Positions 44,079-55,059 are shown, counted from the first letter of the stretch. The stretch: 64,000 nucleotides of DNA from Diphasiastrum complanatum (GCA_029204225.1 CM055108.1:17641779-17705778); one strand, 5' to 3'. Made by a program: numbers and translations. Notes: a model not told the origin generated them from the letters alone.

Positions 44079-44086
44079 ATATATAT
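44079..44086 (+). promoter_or_regulatory. TATA-like element after the CACGTG cluster
   Basis: TATATATA follows the last CACGTG core by about 60 bp. It could serve transcription toward family Q copy B on the plus strand, whose first recognisable coding starts near 44517. Confidence 0.3.
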
Positions 44087-44127
44087 GAGTGTCATTTCTG
44101 TAATTCAGTTTCGCATATTGAGTCCAA

Positions 44128-44460
44128 TTAACCGGCCCGCTCCAAATCTGTTTGTACAATATCGCTACCACGCGCCCAGCAAAGACATCCATAGTTGCAC
44201 TGATTCCCTGGCACGTGAGCCAAATCTGTGAAATGCACAAATCTCAAGCCGTCTTTCAGAAGGGTACCTTGTTGCAAGCAATCATAAAAATCCTTGTACA
44301 GTTTAGAAAAAATTTTCTTGTGCTCAATAACAAATCTCTCTATGTCAAACTGAAAATTAAAATAGGACAAAAAATGGGCCTGTCTATCGCTAACCTCAGC
44401 ATCAACTGGGAAAGAACTAAGAGCTTTATCATAGATCACACGAGCATACGAGGAGGACAT
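44128..44460 (-). CDS. Unrecognised ORF (110 aa)
   Basis: Starts MSSSYARVIYDKALSSFPVD and contains FDIERFVIEHKKIFSKLYKD. No known domain. Possible relative of the ORF at 42432-42833. It lies opposite the upstream region of family Q copy B. Confidence 0.25.
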   Translation of the reverse strand: MSSSYARVIYDKALSSFPVDAEVSDRQAHFLSYFNFQFDIERFVIEHKKIFSKLYKDFYDCLQQGTLLKDGLRFVHFTDLAHVPGNQCNYGCLCWARGSDIVQTDLERAG

Positions 44461-44665
44461 ATCAATATGACACGCCGGTTAGCAAGGGGACATAAATGAG
44501 GTAAGTGTGAGGCTAATATGCCCAGTGATGAGGAGTTTTTGGCTTTTCAGAAAAAAGTATCCGCCACCTCCCACATATACTATTCCAGCTGACCAGCAAT
44601 CCACCATTATTGTTGGTCACAATTTAGATGCTGCTAGTATGATCCAAGCTGACGAGGAGGATTTG

Positions 44666-44758
44666 GTAAGTACACCTTCTCACGAAAATCATTCATTATT
44701 TAACGTGTAATTGATGACTGATCTGCTAGTTTGACTAACACTTGATTATGTGTTGTAG
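44666..44758 (+). other. Probable spliceosomal intron in family Q copy B, N-terminal block
   Basis: 93 bp, GTAAGT…TTGTAG, phase 0 between EEDL and DIIE. The inverted copy A' has a similar interruption at the same place. Confidence 0.6.
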
Positions 44759-45144
44759 GATATCATTGAAGTTGATGCCTTTGCTAGCAGGCATGGAGGA
44801 TTGAGAGAGAGACAAGGCGGGAGACAGAAGGATGCCTCATTGGCTCATTATTTGAAACATTTTTTAAATAACAAAATTTGTGTTCTTCATGAAAGGTTTT
44901 TTGTAAATGTAGAAACTTTATCGTCGATTTTTATCAAATCATTCTAAAGAGTCATCTAAGATCCAATATTCGGTTTGGAAAGATGTTATTTCTGCGACAG
45001 AAGACTTTGAAGATAAAGGAACAACAAGGGTAAAGAAGGTTGAAGTTTGGAAAAAGCTCGATAATATGATTGAAGTGCACAACAATAGAGTTTGTAGATG
45101 CAGTTCGGGTGGCTTGGGGCTCATATCACGTCACCCACTACATG

Positions 45145-45230
45145 GTAAGATACATTTGAACAGTGTCTTACAATTTTAGTATAACTTGCTTGATAGATTC
45201 TAACCAATGCATAAATCTTTGATATTGCAG
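45145..45230 (+). other. Probable spliceosomal intron II in family Q copy B
   Basis: 86 bp, GTAAGA…TTGCAG, at the same protein position as 1681-1769 in copy A. Confidence 0.65.
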
Positions 45231-46373
45231 CACATACTAAGGCATCATACATCATTTTTTGCAAAAAAGTATGGCAGTTTGAGTATATGGTCTTCACAAG
45301 GAATGGAGAAATCACATTGGCAGGCAAGAGCAGTATGCAACATGGTGGAACATCCTCAAAAAATAGTTACATCATTCAGCTATTCCAATGGTTTTATAGA
45401 CGAGCTCAAGTTTGATACACAACAAGATCAACTGAATATCAAAGATTCAAAAAAGCATGTAAATTAATAGCCAAAATTAGATTGATGGCATTCAATAAAG
45501 ATCAAACACGTGTGATAAAAAACTCTCAAATTTCACATACATTAAATGAAAAAGAGTACAATCATTTTTTTTCATTGTCTCTAAGGACAATTTTTGTTGT
45601 GTGGTCATGAAGGAATTTTTTCTTATCATACGGATCCAAAAATCGAGTGGATCGCCTTTTGCTCAAATCTATATATCCTGATAGAATCGCCAGAGCAGAG
45701 GATCTCATAGGAACATTTTTTGCACGTAATTAAACACTTTAAGAGAAACATCTCTTTTGACAAAAAATGATTCTATATGTATTTTTTGGGTATTTATGCC
45801 CTTGGGCAAAATAAGATAGGGCTTGATGGCCATGATTTTGACTCCTCCTATGCTAGGTTTATTGGGTATGTTTCCTGTTTTTCCCGAAAGCTTTTCATCT
45901 TTTTGTATTTTAACATGGCCTTTATGGAGGCCTGCTTTTGACAACACGTCCTCTAATTGAGCAATTGCTTGTTTTGATGCTGACTCTGGGTTAGTATTCC
46001 ATGCAAACAAGATATGAAGATATATTAATTTCTCTATGATCCTCACCTCTCCATGAAGTGTGCAAATATGCACATTTTGTAAAGGGATTGGTAGTACTGG
46101 TTTCTAGTTGGGATCTCTTAAAACTCTTGTGTTCCTTGAAATGTCATTTGATGATTTCATACAATATAGACATGGATGTTTCGAATTTGCTCCATGAGAT
46201 ACATTGAACATACATTTCAATGACTTCAAGTCTCTAGCTAAATGTCATTCCACCAAAAATTCACACCTTTCAGGAACACTAAGTACTTTGCCATTCATAT
46301 AATCCTTTATGATATCTAGATAACTTGTTCTGCTAAAAATCCAGGAAAGAACATCGTGATCCTCCTTGATAAC

Positions 46374-46457
46374 CTATTCAACATATGGATCACAAGTTCT
46401 TATGTATTCAAAACAATTACCAAAAGAAATTGCACATGAATAACAGCCATTTTTTAC
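46374..46457 (-). other. Probable spliceosomal intron I in family Q copy C
   Basis: 84 bp, GTAAAA…GAATAG on the minus strand, phase 0 between ACFQ and VIKEDHD. Same position as 781-862 in copy A. Confidence 0.65.
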
Positions 46458-47124
46458 CTGAAAACATGCTAGCCACCATATGTTGTTTTTTGATTGCACA
46501 CTGAAGTTGAGATCCCTTGAGTTTGTTGCATTGCTCAATGCTTCATTCATGAGAGTAATACTTACTCTTTCCAAGTTTTGTCCTTTTATAACTTCCGATT
46601 CATCTAGCTTGACCACCAGAATAAGTTTGCTCATACTAACACTTGTAATATTATAGAATTTCACTATAAATCTCAATAAATGATTCAAATCCACAAATAA
46701 GTTGTTGGTAGAATTATATGACAAATTGCCAAACTTTGAATTGTGAATCTCATTGATGTGAAAAGGGATTCCAATGACATTTTGCATACCCTTATTCAAT
46801 ACATCTCTCTCCAATCTTATCTGAAAAGGGCAAGGAATGGGAAATTTTCTTACATGCAATTGTCCAAAAGCCTCTTTAATAATTTTAAATATACTGGCAT
46901 ATGCCTCCCTACTAATACCTGAGAAATCACATGCTCCCTGAATTAACGTTCGGTCGATTACCTTACTAACCTCGTTCATCAAATCCTCAGTGACCTTGAA
47001 CTTGATTCGAGAATACCGATTATTGTCCAATAAAGACTTTGTGGACTTGGTTGTCAATACCGAACTTAGTGATTTTCCGATCATGTCATTGTCCTTCAGA
47101 TACTCATTTGCAACCAATGCTGAT

Positions 47125-47226
47125 CTGCAAATGATTATGAAAATTAAAAAACCCAAATAGGACACGTAATAAATGTCATGCTACTTCACAAAACTAGAAT
47201 AAAACTAATTCAAATCAAATCCTTAC
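47125..47226 (-). other. Probable spliceosomal intron in family Q copy C, after the coiled-coil block
   Basis: 102 bp, GTAAGG…TTGCAG on the minus strand, joining IQAF-K and SALVANE in phase 2. No second copy of this region is present in the window for comparison. Confidence 0.5.
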
Positions 47227-47717
47227 TTGAATGCTTGAATCCTTTTTCTCCGTTGGCCTCCATTTAGCGAAAGCTCATCAATGTCCTTTAGAATTCTTTT
47301 TCGCTTGTTTCTTTTTAATTTCTTATCTAGTATGTGAGTTTCTTCTTTTAACTAGTCATTTGATATACGTAATGTCTGAACAACTTGTCGGAATTGATCA
47401 TTACTTGCATTCAAATTTAACATAATATTATGTAAATGTGCATTATCTTCTTTTGTTTGTAATAATGCGGTCTCTTTTTCTCTATAGTCAGCAAGCAAAC
47501 CAATTAACATACATTCTAAACTCTGTATTTTCTGAACCGAGTTTTCAACACCATAAGTCGTCAATCTTTCACAATAACCCAATAAACCGTCATCTCCGTC
47601 ACACAAAAACTTTATTAATTGTGTAATGGATTGGAATTGTGGAGCTTGCATCGAGCTCGGATCCAATAGATACAAACTTCCATCAATCCACAAATCGTAA
47701 TTCTTTCTTTGGTTGAT

Positions 47718-48532
47718 TGTTGGCTAATTCTTACGAAGGATATTCCACTAGGATGCCACCTAAGGAGCTCTCTTGCTTATTTAAGAGACTCCCTCTTTGT
47801 GAAGAGGAGCTTTTTGCATTGTATCTACTCCATGCTTAATAAGAAGATTTTTCATGAGTTTGATGCTACACTAAGCTCCTTGATCATGATGGTTTTCTTG
47901 AGTGATGCCCCTATGATCATGCCCTTCCATTCATATTGTGTGTGGTTGGGGATTTAGAGTGGATTAGTTTTCTTGCTTTCCTAGTTGTGGATTAGATTTC
48001 TTGTTTCCTTGTGGATTAATGTAGGAGCCAGCATTCAAGTAAACTAAATAGGCTGGATCTGTGGTGTGATTCTTGCATATCTCTGTACAATCCAGTTCTT
48101 GATGTTCTTGGGATGTCCAAGAATCAAAAGGCTAGTTGGTATCTTGATTCTTGGACTTCTAACATGCTGTAGATTAGTTTCTTGTTTTTTGTTTTGTCAA
48201 TTTATGCAAGGTAGTTCATTGTTAATGTAGTGTAGGCTCTGATTTCAATTCGTTTTAAGTGTAGGTAGCTGTAGAATCTGTAGAACGTTCATTGGTTTGT
48301 ATGTTGATCTGTGAATGAGCGTTCTTGGCTTGCATCCATGTAGAATGTAAGTGCGTTCAAGAGTGATGTCTCTGAGTTGTCCTCTTACAGGCAGGACATA
48401 AAGAAAATACTACAACAAAACTTTGTTTTCTTCTACCTGGGTTGGCATCGTAAAATCAATCCAGAAATAGTTCTGTAAGCAAGAAGCAAAAAAGTAAACA
48501 ATAGGTCCTCTGGAGCAGGGGATCTGTAAACA
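47718..48532 (+). repeat. Solo LTR-L (815 bp) with TTGAT target duplication
   Basis: Starts TGTTGGCTAATTC and ends GGGGATCTGTAAACA. The 5 bp TTGAT precedes it (47713-47717) and follows it (48533-48537). Relative to copy 1 at 23402-24566 it lacks about 330 bp near its start. No internal retroelement sequence remains, so it is a solo LTR. It interrupts family Q copy C. Confidence 0.9.
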
Positions 48533-48690
48533 TTGATTCTATGAGCAATCATATCAAGTGGAGAAATTGTGGATTCTTTCACTACTCCTCTTTTAGCTAT
48601 CGGAGCATTATCGACAAGGAGAACAATGTGTAGATGAAACTGAGACATCTTCGCAAACATCAGATGACAGACCAAAAAGAAAATAGACAC

Positions 48691-50181
48691 TATTATTCAT
48701 CCATGAGATTCTATGTTTATTCTCTCGCTAGTTAAAATGAGGGACACAATCTCATTTTCAAATTTGAAAAAGTTAGTTAATGAGCGTCATAGGTTCTTGA
48801 AGTCACAGTTGCATACGTCATAATCGTGTCATGTTAACTACACATTACTAGTAAGGTTAAGCTAAACTGGACCTAAAAGTCCGTCGGAGTCTTAAGATTC
48901 GGCATTTTTTTTGTCCTACGTGGCATTTCTTAGATGGCCCTTTTGATGTTTGTAACTCCTCTAATGTTCACACTGGATCACCTTCTTGGTGCTAGAGTCT
49001 TCAGAAGATGAGGAGGCCATGTTAGTAGTGAAAGTTAAAGTGCGAAAAACTAAGAAAAACGGTGGAAAAGATAAAAAGAGGTGGAAATGACAAAAAACTG
49101 TGAATAACGAGTGTCGAATGGTACGAAGTAAAGTTCAGAGCGCAGATCTTGACTTAGGATGTGCAAATGAAGTTTGATTGCAAACAGAGAACTTGGAAAT
49201 TTTAGTAAAAATTTGAACAGAGCTTCGCCATCAAAGGTGACAAATGACTTGAATTCAGCCCTTATATAGCAAAATTTAGAGTGTGTACTAGGTGAAATCC
49301 ACTTTCCCTTGCTCAATTCCTCCCAAATTTTGGCAAGGACCTTCTTCACAAAATTTTAAGACCTCAGAGAAGTCTGCGAGAGTTCAGAAGGTGATTTGAC
49401 TGCCCTACGAAGGTTCTACGAGAGTTCAGACTTTCTGCGGAGGGTTCAACTCTCGCAGGAGGTGATCTCTCGCACAACATGTTCCTGTGATTGGATTTTC
49501 AAGTTCAGACCATGTAGGCAGGCTAATTTCACTGCTCTTATTTCATTTATGCCCTTGCGAATGTTGGTAGGATGATCTTGATGCTCTGCGAAGGTTCTAA
49601 AGATTCAGCCTCTGGGTACCTTCGCACACACTAAAAAATGATGATTTCTCCATCAGGAACTCTCGCAAAGATTTTTATGGATCCATCTGGATCTAGTGAC
49701 TGTCCAAGTTTCAAGAGCTATCTCCCAGGGGATCTCCAAAACTCATGAAAAAAGTGCTCTTTTTAGAGTGTTTTTTTAACGAGATCTTGAGATTTTCTGA
49801 TTTTTAACTTTTGCTAATTGGTAATCAGCTTCATCCATGCTTGATCTGACTGTTGGTAGTTCTCTGGAAGTTTTGACGGACATCTAGTAACAAATCCATC
49901 AGTTTTGGGTGAATTTTGCCCTTAATTTGTCATAGTTACTGAGATCGAGGTCTCTAATCTGCAAATTTAGGAGACTTATTGGCATAATCTGATGACCTGC
50001 TTCCTTCTTGATCCCATCTGGATCTGGATCCCTCTTGGATCCTGATGGATTCCCCAGATCTTGCCAGATCTAGCCGAATCTTGATGGATCTAGCTTGATT
50101 TGGGTTGATCTTCCTAGATCTAGTTGTGATGCCCTAGCAGAATAGCTTTTCATAACGTGCCACCTCCAATCTGGATCTATC
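48691..50181. other. No clear gene; TATA-like promoter on the minus strand and gypsy 3' sequence
   Basis: On the minus strand, CTATATAAGG (about 49261-49270) is followed by an untranslated-leader-like stretch and a short ORF MASSSSEDSSTKK that stops after 19 codons near 48966. Between 49370 and 49700, words like CTCTCGCA and TGCGAAGG recur. 49970-50150 has repeated AGATCTAG/GATCTGG words and is probably the 3' untranslated end of Gypsy-1. No LTR could be paired. Confidence 0.35.
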
Positions 50182-50682
50182 TCACTGCAGTGGCCAGTAC
50201 TTGTGCAACTGGCTACCACTGATGGGTGTGTCGCACGATGTCCCATCTAGCTTCTCTAGATTCACGGCTCCATGATTAAGAATTTTTTTGATCCGATAAG
50301 GACCTTTGCCTGTGAATTTTGATTTTTTCTTGATCGCCTTGGTTTTATATATCAGGACCAGATCTCCGGAACGAAGATCCTTCTTTTGTAACCTGCGATC
50401 GTGCCATACTTTGCGTCTTTTCTTTTAGCTGCCAATGCATGCACAACTAGTAAGTGTGTTTCACAGAGTTTACGCAGAGCTTCATGGCGTAGTTGTAGAG
50501 ATTTGGATTCATTAAGTCATTGTGTTGTGGCGATCCTTAATGAAGGGACTAAAAACTTTACTGGCATTATAGCATCCTGACCATATACCAATTGAACAGG
50601 TGTTTGATCAGTGCCTCCCTTATATGCTATCCTGGTGAATGCCCACAGAGCAGCATGCAACTTATGTTCCTAATTTGATCTG
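50182..50682 (-). pseudogene. Gypsy-1 integrase C-terminal region
   Basis: Read on the minus strand: HKLHAALWAFTRIAYKGG, TPVQLVYGQDAIMPVKF, a stop, then after a frameshift DLVLIYKTKAIKKKSKF and TGKGPYRIKKILNHGAV, ending HKYWPLQ at 50182. These belong to the region after the integrase catalytic core. The core itself, with its aspartates, is missing between this segment and the zinc motif at about 50690. Confidence 0.75.
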
Positions 50683-52695
50683 CTAGCACACATCGCACTT
50701 TCTCAGGTATTCCTCCGTATCCTTATGAATCGTTGGCCACCAACATTCTGATTGCAAAGTCTTGCGAACTGTAATGTCGGATGCAAAATGGCCTCCACCC
50801 GTGCCTTCATGTGAGAGCAAAATGATTTGGGTGGCCTCTTGTGGAAGAATACACCGCCAAAGAATCCCATCTGGTCCTCTTCGATACAATTGGCCGACAA
50901 TCAGCTGATAAGGTCTAGCTTTCAAGATCAATTTTCGCTGATCTGCCTTTGGTAGTGATTTGTCTGGTTGGCCCCGCATTAGATATTCAACAATATCGGC
51001 AGCCCATTCTGGTACCGTGTCCACATAAAGTAAGGCAGCCTTGGCCAGCTCATCGTCAGGTTGGGTTGCAACCCCCTTCCCCTTGATTCGTGACACATGA
51101 TCTGCCATGTAGTGTTGTTTGTACTTACAGACTACTATCCGAAAATCAAACTCCAACAACAGAAGCAACCATCTAGTGATTCTCCCGGTGTTGCAAGTTT
51201 TGTTAACGAGATAGAGCAAGGGTTGATGGTCCATATAAAAACAAAATGTGTGGCCATCAGGTAGTGCCAAAATTTCTTAGCCGCATAGATCATCGCCAGT
51301 GATTCCCGCTCAGTGGTTGAATGATTCATTTCTGTATCATTGAGCTGTCGACTTGCAAATCGGATTGGAAAATCATTTTTGTGTTCACCTGGCTGGGTTA
51401 AGACTGCTCCAACTGCATACTTCGATGCGTCCGTACGCACATGAAACGCAATTGACCAATTGGGTGGGTGTAAGATTGTTGTTGAATCCAATGCATCCTT
51501 AAGCTTTTGGAAAGCCTTTAAGGCTTCCTCGTTCCAATGTGGATCCGTTTTGAGTTTGTAGATTGGTCGGGCTAACTCCGCAAAATCTAGAATGAAGATC
51601 CTATAATAGTTAACATGAACCATGAAGATGTAGACTGCACGGATCGTCCCCGGTGGTGGTAGATCAACAATGATCCTGATCTTTGATAGGTCTGTGGCGA
51701 TCCCGTGTCTTGACACTATATGGCCGAGAATCAAGCCATGTGTAACCCAAAATTGACATTTTTTTGGATTCAAGGAGATTTGAAGATTGCGACATTTTTG
51801 TAGCACTTTCTCTAAATTGGATAAGTATTCTGAGATTGGTCCATGCACACACAGATCGTCCAAGAAAATTTCCAGAAATTTTTGCAAAAATTCTTTGAAT
51901 GCCGCCTGCATGACACGCTGGAAAGTGCTTGGGGCATTGCAAAGTCCGAATGGCATCACTTTATAGACATAGGTTTCCCATTCCATGGTGCTGGTCTTAG
52001 AGGGCTATCTTCACCTGGTTGTAGCCACTGAAGCTGTCTAAAAAACTGTAGGCTTCGACACCAGCTACTCTTTCGAGGACACTTTCAATAAATGGTAAGA
52101 AAAAATGATCCTTTTTGGTGACTGCATTGAGCGTCTTCAGATTCACACAGATTCGCATTTTGTCATTCTTCTTGGGTACTATAACTATCGGCAATACCCA
52201 TTCTGTGTGCTCAATTTCATAAATGAAATCTGCATCTAATAGCTTCTACAACTTTTGCTTGATTAGCTCTGTGTAGTTCAGGTTGCAGCGGTAGTAACGA
52301 CTCACCTTGGGGACTGCCCCATCCACCAAGGGTATGGTGTGTTGGACTGCAGTTGGTGGAATGCCCTTCAGATCACTATAACTCCAGGAAAATCAGTCTT
52401 TATACTCCACCAACAATAATCGTAGTCTCTTGAACTGCGTGGGTGTTAACTGCTCTCCCACATGCACTATCTTTTCTTCTTCACCTGGCTCGGCAAGGTC
52501 CATCGGCTGTGTTCGCGCAGGTCCCTCAAAGACTTGTTCCGCTGGTGCCTGACTTTGATCAGGTTCTCGCTGGGCTTGCGGCATCATAATTACCACGTCA
52601 TCCAAGGTATAATTCTTGAAAGTCTCAAGCATCTCATGAACTGGAGCTCGTCGAGATTTCTCTTTCAGCACATTGATCTTAGTCCGACTGGTCAT
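50683..52695 (-). pseudogene. Gypsy-1 reverse transcriptase, RNase H and integrase zinc domain
   Basis: Minus strand: PIVIVPKKNDKMRICVNLKT, YSFLDSFSGYNQVKIAL, frameshift near 52000, KVMPFGLCNAPSTFQR, EIFLDDLCVHGP, NPKKCQFWVTHG, LARPIYKLKTD, RNase H FHVRTDASKYAVGAVL and TTERESLAMIYAAKKFWHYL, frameshift near 51270, YMDHQPLLYLVNKT, DHVSRIKG, then the integrase zinc motif HEGTGGGHF…EYLRKCDVC. Gene order (RT, RNase H, integrase) is Ty3/gypsy. At least two frameshifts make it inactive. It is related to the copy at 31.8-34.5 kb (same PFGLCNAPSTFQR and LDDL context) but well diverged. Confidence 0.85.
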
Positions 52696-53061
52696 CTTTG
52701 ATTTTTTGTCATCTGAGTAGAGGATGACGCTGTACCTGAGTCCATCTTGATTGACTTCAAGGAATCCAACACCTTCTTTTTGCCCTTTTTTGTCATTTTG
52801 GTAGACTCGTCCTTGTTGTCTTCATTGAAACTGACAAAATTCGTCTCATGGTTGCGAATATCAACATCCACTGTAGCTATAGCCTCCTTGGGTAGATCAC
52901 TCCATCAGATTACCTAGTTGTAGCATTTTCAACTGATTCTTCTTATTCACATGTACTTTTGGTGGATCTATCCTCGAGACCTTTGCCATAGCAAACTTTT
53001 GCGGTGGTTGAGCTGATACTTTCTTGATTCCGTAATGATCAAGGTCCATGTGGTGTAGGAC

Positions 53062-54390
53062 CTACTCATCAGTCAGCTCAATTTCCTTATTATAAGTTAG
53101 AGCATGTTGCCAAGGGACTAAATCATCGTCCACTGGGTTCTCAATAGGTTTTGCTGACAACCATGTTACGTTTATCATATTCACCCCAAATGTGATTGTT
53201 GTGTCCATAGTGTAACATTTGGGTGAAGATGTGTTGGGTTTAGGATCTGATTTATATTGACATATTTGACAGTCAGTAGTTGCTAATGCATCCGTCCATC
53301 TCACGACATATGTTTCTGAATCATAGTGACCACCCTTGGCTGGCCTTGGGCGATCAATCGTGTGATCTGTCGTGGATGATCCGTCATCAGCTTTGGGTGC
53401 AATAGGTTTCATCGCCCATGTGGTTGGATCAACCTTTATAGCCTGCTCTCTGTTCTCAAAGGTGAGTTTCCCTATACCCCAGTTGTGTACTACTTGCGCA
53501 ATCCTCACCCATGGTCTTCCCAGTAAAACACGATATGCAGTTGGGAATTCAGGTATATCCATGATCACAAACTGCATGTCTGTTATTTTTACAGGGATAT
53601 CGACAACTACACCCTTTGGTTTTACATAGGATTGATCTGCTAGCTTGATGGTGAATCTTGTTGGCTTCAACCCTTGTAGACCCCATTTTTTCATATAAAG
53701 TAGTAGAGATCAAATTGACACTTGATCTTCCATCTACTACTGCTACCTCGTCCTCGTATCTCTTGTGTTTGATTGGCAAAGTGATGTTGTGTTCCTCAAT
53801 TTCCCATGCTGCCCCAATGTGGAGAACGTTACTTGTTTCTTCATAGCCCATACAATATATGGGCTCAGGTGCTACTAGCTCCTCAGCCGCTTTGGCCCAT
53901 TCAGCTAAAAGGCTTTTCGCTTGTGGTGCAATCCGTAGTAGTTCCCCAAGTGGTAAACTAACACGGCTTGCCAGTAAAATTGTGAGCCTTTCAGTGCATG
54001 GTTTCTCGGGCTCCACCATGTGACAAGGTGGTTCATGACGATGCAACCGATCATTCTGATCAGTGCACAATGGCAAGCCCGCTTGCGGTTCCCGTTCGCC
54101 GTCAGCTGGAGGTTCCATAGGACTATCCCTTTCTTGTTCTTTTTCCTCTGCTTGTGCTCTCTATACCCAATGTCGTATTTTCTGGTACTATCTTCTTTCT
54201 TCCCTCACATTCGGATATGGCGCTGAAGTTGAGGGTTGGTCATCATCAATGACCGATGGTGCTGGTGAGGGAGCCACTTCCTTCCTCTTCTGTGCTCGCG
54301 TAACAGCTAACACATGAGCATGGAGTTGTTGCCCTTCCGATGGCATCCCCGCTGGAACTGCTGGTTGTTGTATTGCAATGAAGTTTAGCA
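53062..54390 (-). pseudogene. Gypsy-1 gag-pol linker and aspartic protease
   Basis: Minus strand: VAVVDGRSSVNLISTTLYEK carries the retropepsin active-site type DGxS, followed by IKLADQSYVKPKGVVVDIPV and FPTAYRVLLGRPWVRIAQ, the usual protease end seen in gypsy elements. A frameshift near 53690 splits it. The upstream part (54397 to 54118) contains the linker cut by LTR-N at 54391; its other side resumes at 61200. Confidence 0.75.
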
Positions 54391-54615
54391 TGTGCACTGA
54401 TATTGAAATAAAATATTTTTAACTTAGCTTTTGCAAGTTCCTAAGTTAAGAAACACAACTTGCACCAAAGAAACACAAAGTGATTCGGACGGTCAAGATT
54501 GTGATCTTGATGGAACTTCAGTAGCCAATGGGTGATGAGGAGGTTCCACTCTCACTCTTATAAAAAGAGACCATTTTCTTTGTATTTTCATCATTCGAAG
54601 GTTAATATAACTCTA

Positions 54616-54660
<45 letters not shown>

Positions 54661-54880
54661 TGCTTTCTCTCTTTCCCTCCCTCATAATCTCTCTTCCTCT
54701 CTCTCCATGGTAATGTGATTGTGAGATATGTTTAGTTTTTAGAATGCAGTTTTATGATCGGATCTTAAAATAGTTGGTGAAAGGCAACATTTCCAAGGCT
54801 CCTAGTTGGACCGATCCCACTTCCCATACTACACATGACCGAGAAAGAGATGGAAAACCCATCTTTTTCTTGGCTTAACA
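54391..54880 (+). repeat. LTR-N 5' LTR (490 bp)
   Basis: Contains a TATA-like CTTATAAAAAGAG near 54557 and a 38-bp CT tract (54620-54657). Nearly the same as the right LTR apart from CT tract length and scattered substitutions. Confidence 0.88.
54620..54657. repeat. (CT)n microsatellite, 38 bp, in the left LTR-N LTR
   Basis: Counterpart of the 131-bp tract at 60847-60977. Two tracts that started identical at insertion now differ more than threefold. Confidence 0.95.
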
Positions 54881-54881
54881 T

Positions 54882-54899
54882 TGGCGCCATCGTTGGAGA
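54882..54899 (+). other. LTR-N primer-binding site (tRNA-Asp-like)
   Basis: TGGCGCCATCGTTGGAGA, two bases after the left LTR. The TGGCGCC start resembles PBSs of plant LTR elements primed by tRNA-Asp; the rest matches only in part. Confidence 0.5.
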
Positions 54900-55059
54900 G
54901 CCAAATGTTAACCTTTCATCAGCATAGTATTTTTTGGTTGTGTTTTTGTTGATCTGCATTCAGTCTGTTTTTCAAATGTTTTGTTTATTACATGATTTAT
55001 GTTGGTTTTTTGGTTTTATTCCCTGAATTAAGAAAAGAAAAGAAAAAAAAAGAAAATAA

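Larger units (their letters stand above)
44517..45600 (+). pseudogene. Family Q copy B: N-terminal and C-terminal blocks, centre missing
   Basis: First block: PSDEEFLAF, then TIIVGHNLDAASMIQADEED, a clean GTAAGT..TTGTAG intron (44666-44758), then DIIEVDAFASRHGG and AHYLKHFLNNK. It runs straight into the C-terminal block (SATEDFEDKGTTRVKKVEVW, FVDAVRVAWG, HVTHYM), a second intron at 45145-45230, then HILRHHTSFFAKKYGS and SQGMEKSHWQAR. Frameshifts occur near 45090 and 45335, and stops in the first block. Compared with copies A and C, the central zinc-pair region is deleted. It gives the best evidence for the intron positions and for the N- and C-terminal blocks being on one strand. Confidence 0.5.
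45705..48690 (-). pseudogene. Family Q copy C: longest copy, split by a solo LTR
   Basis: Minus-strand order: SQFHLHIVLLVDNAPIAKRG and STISPLDMIAHRI (48690 to 48538), solo LTR-L, LWIDGSLYLLDPSSMQAP, a coiled-coil stretch (LLADYREKETALLQTKEDNA), an intron (47125-47226), SALVANEYLKDNDMIGKSL, FNITSVSM-like and NNIWWLACFQ, intron I (46374-46457), IKEDHDVLSWIFSRTSY, the SHGANSKHPCLYC zinc-like pair, HICTLHGEVRIIEKL, and LHKGHVKIQKDEKLSGKTGN ending near 45705. At least three in-frame stops (near 47350, 46230 and 46110). It lacks the GMEK terminal block. Removing the LTR and one target copy restores the frame, so the gene was continuous before that insertion. Function unknown. Confidence 0.55.

Noticed and set aside
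49050-49349. Minus-strand 99-codon ORF (MKKVLAKIWEELSKG)
   Set aside because: It spans a TATA-like box and leader-like sequence and has no recognisable domain; more likely untranslated DNA.
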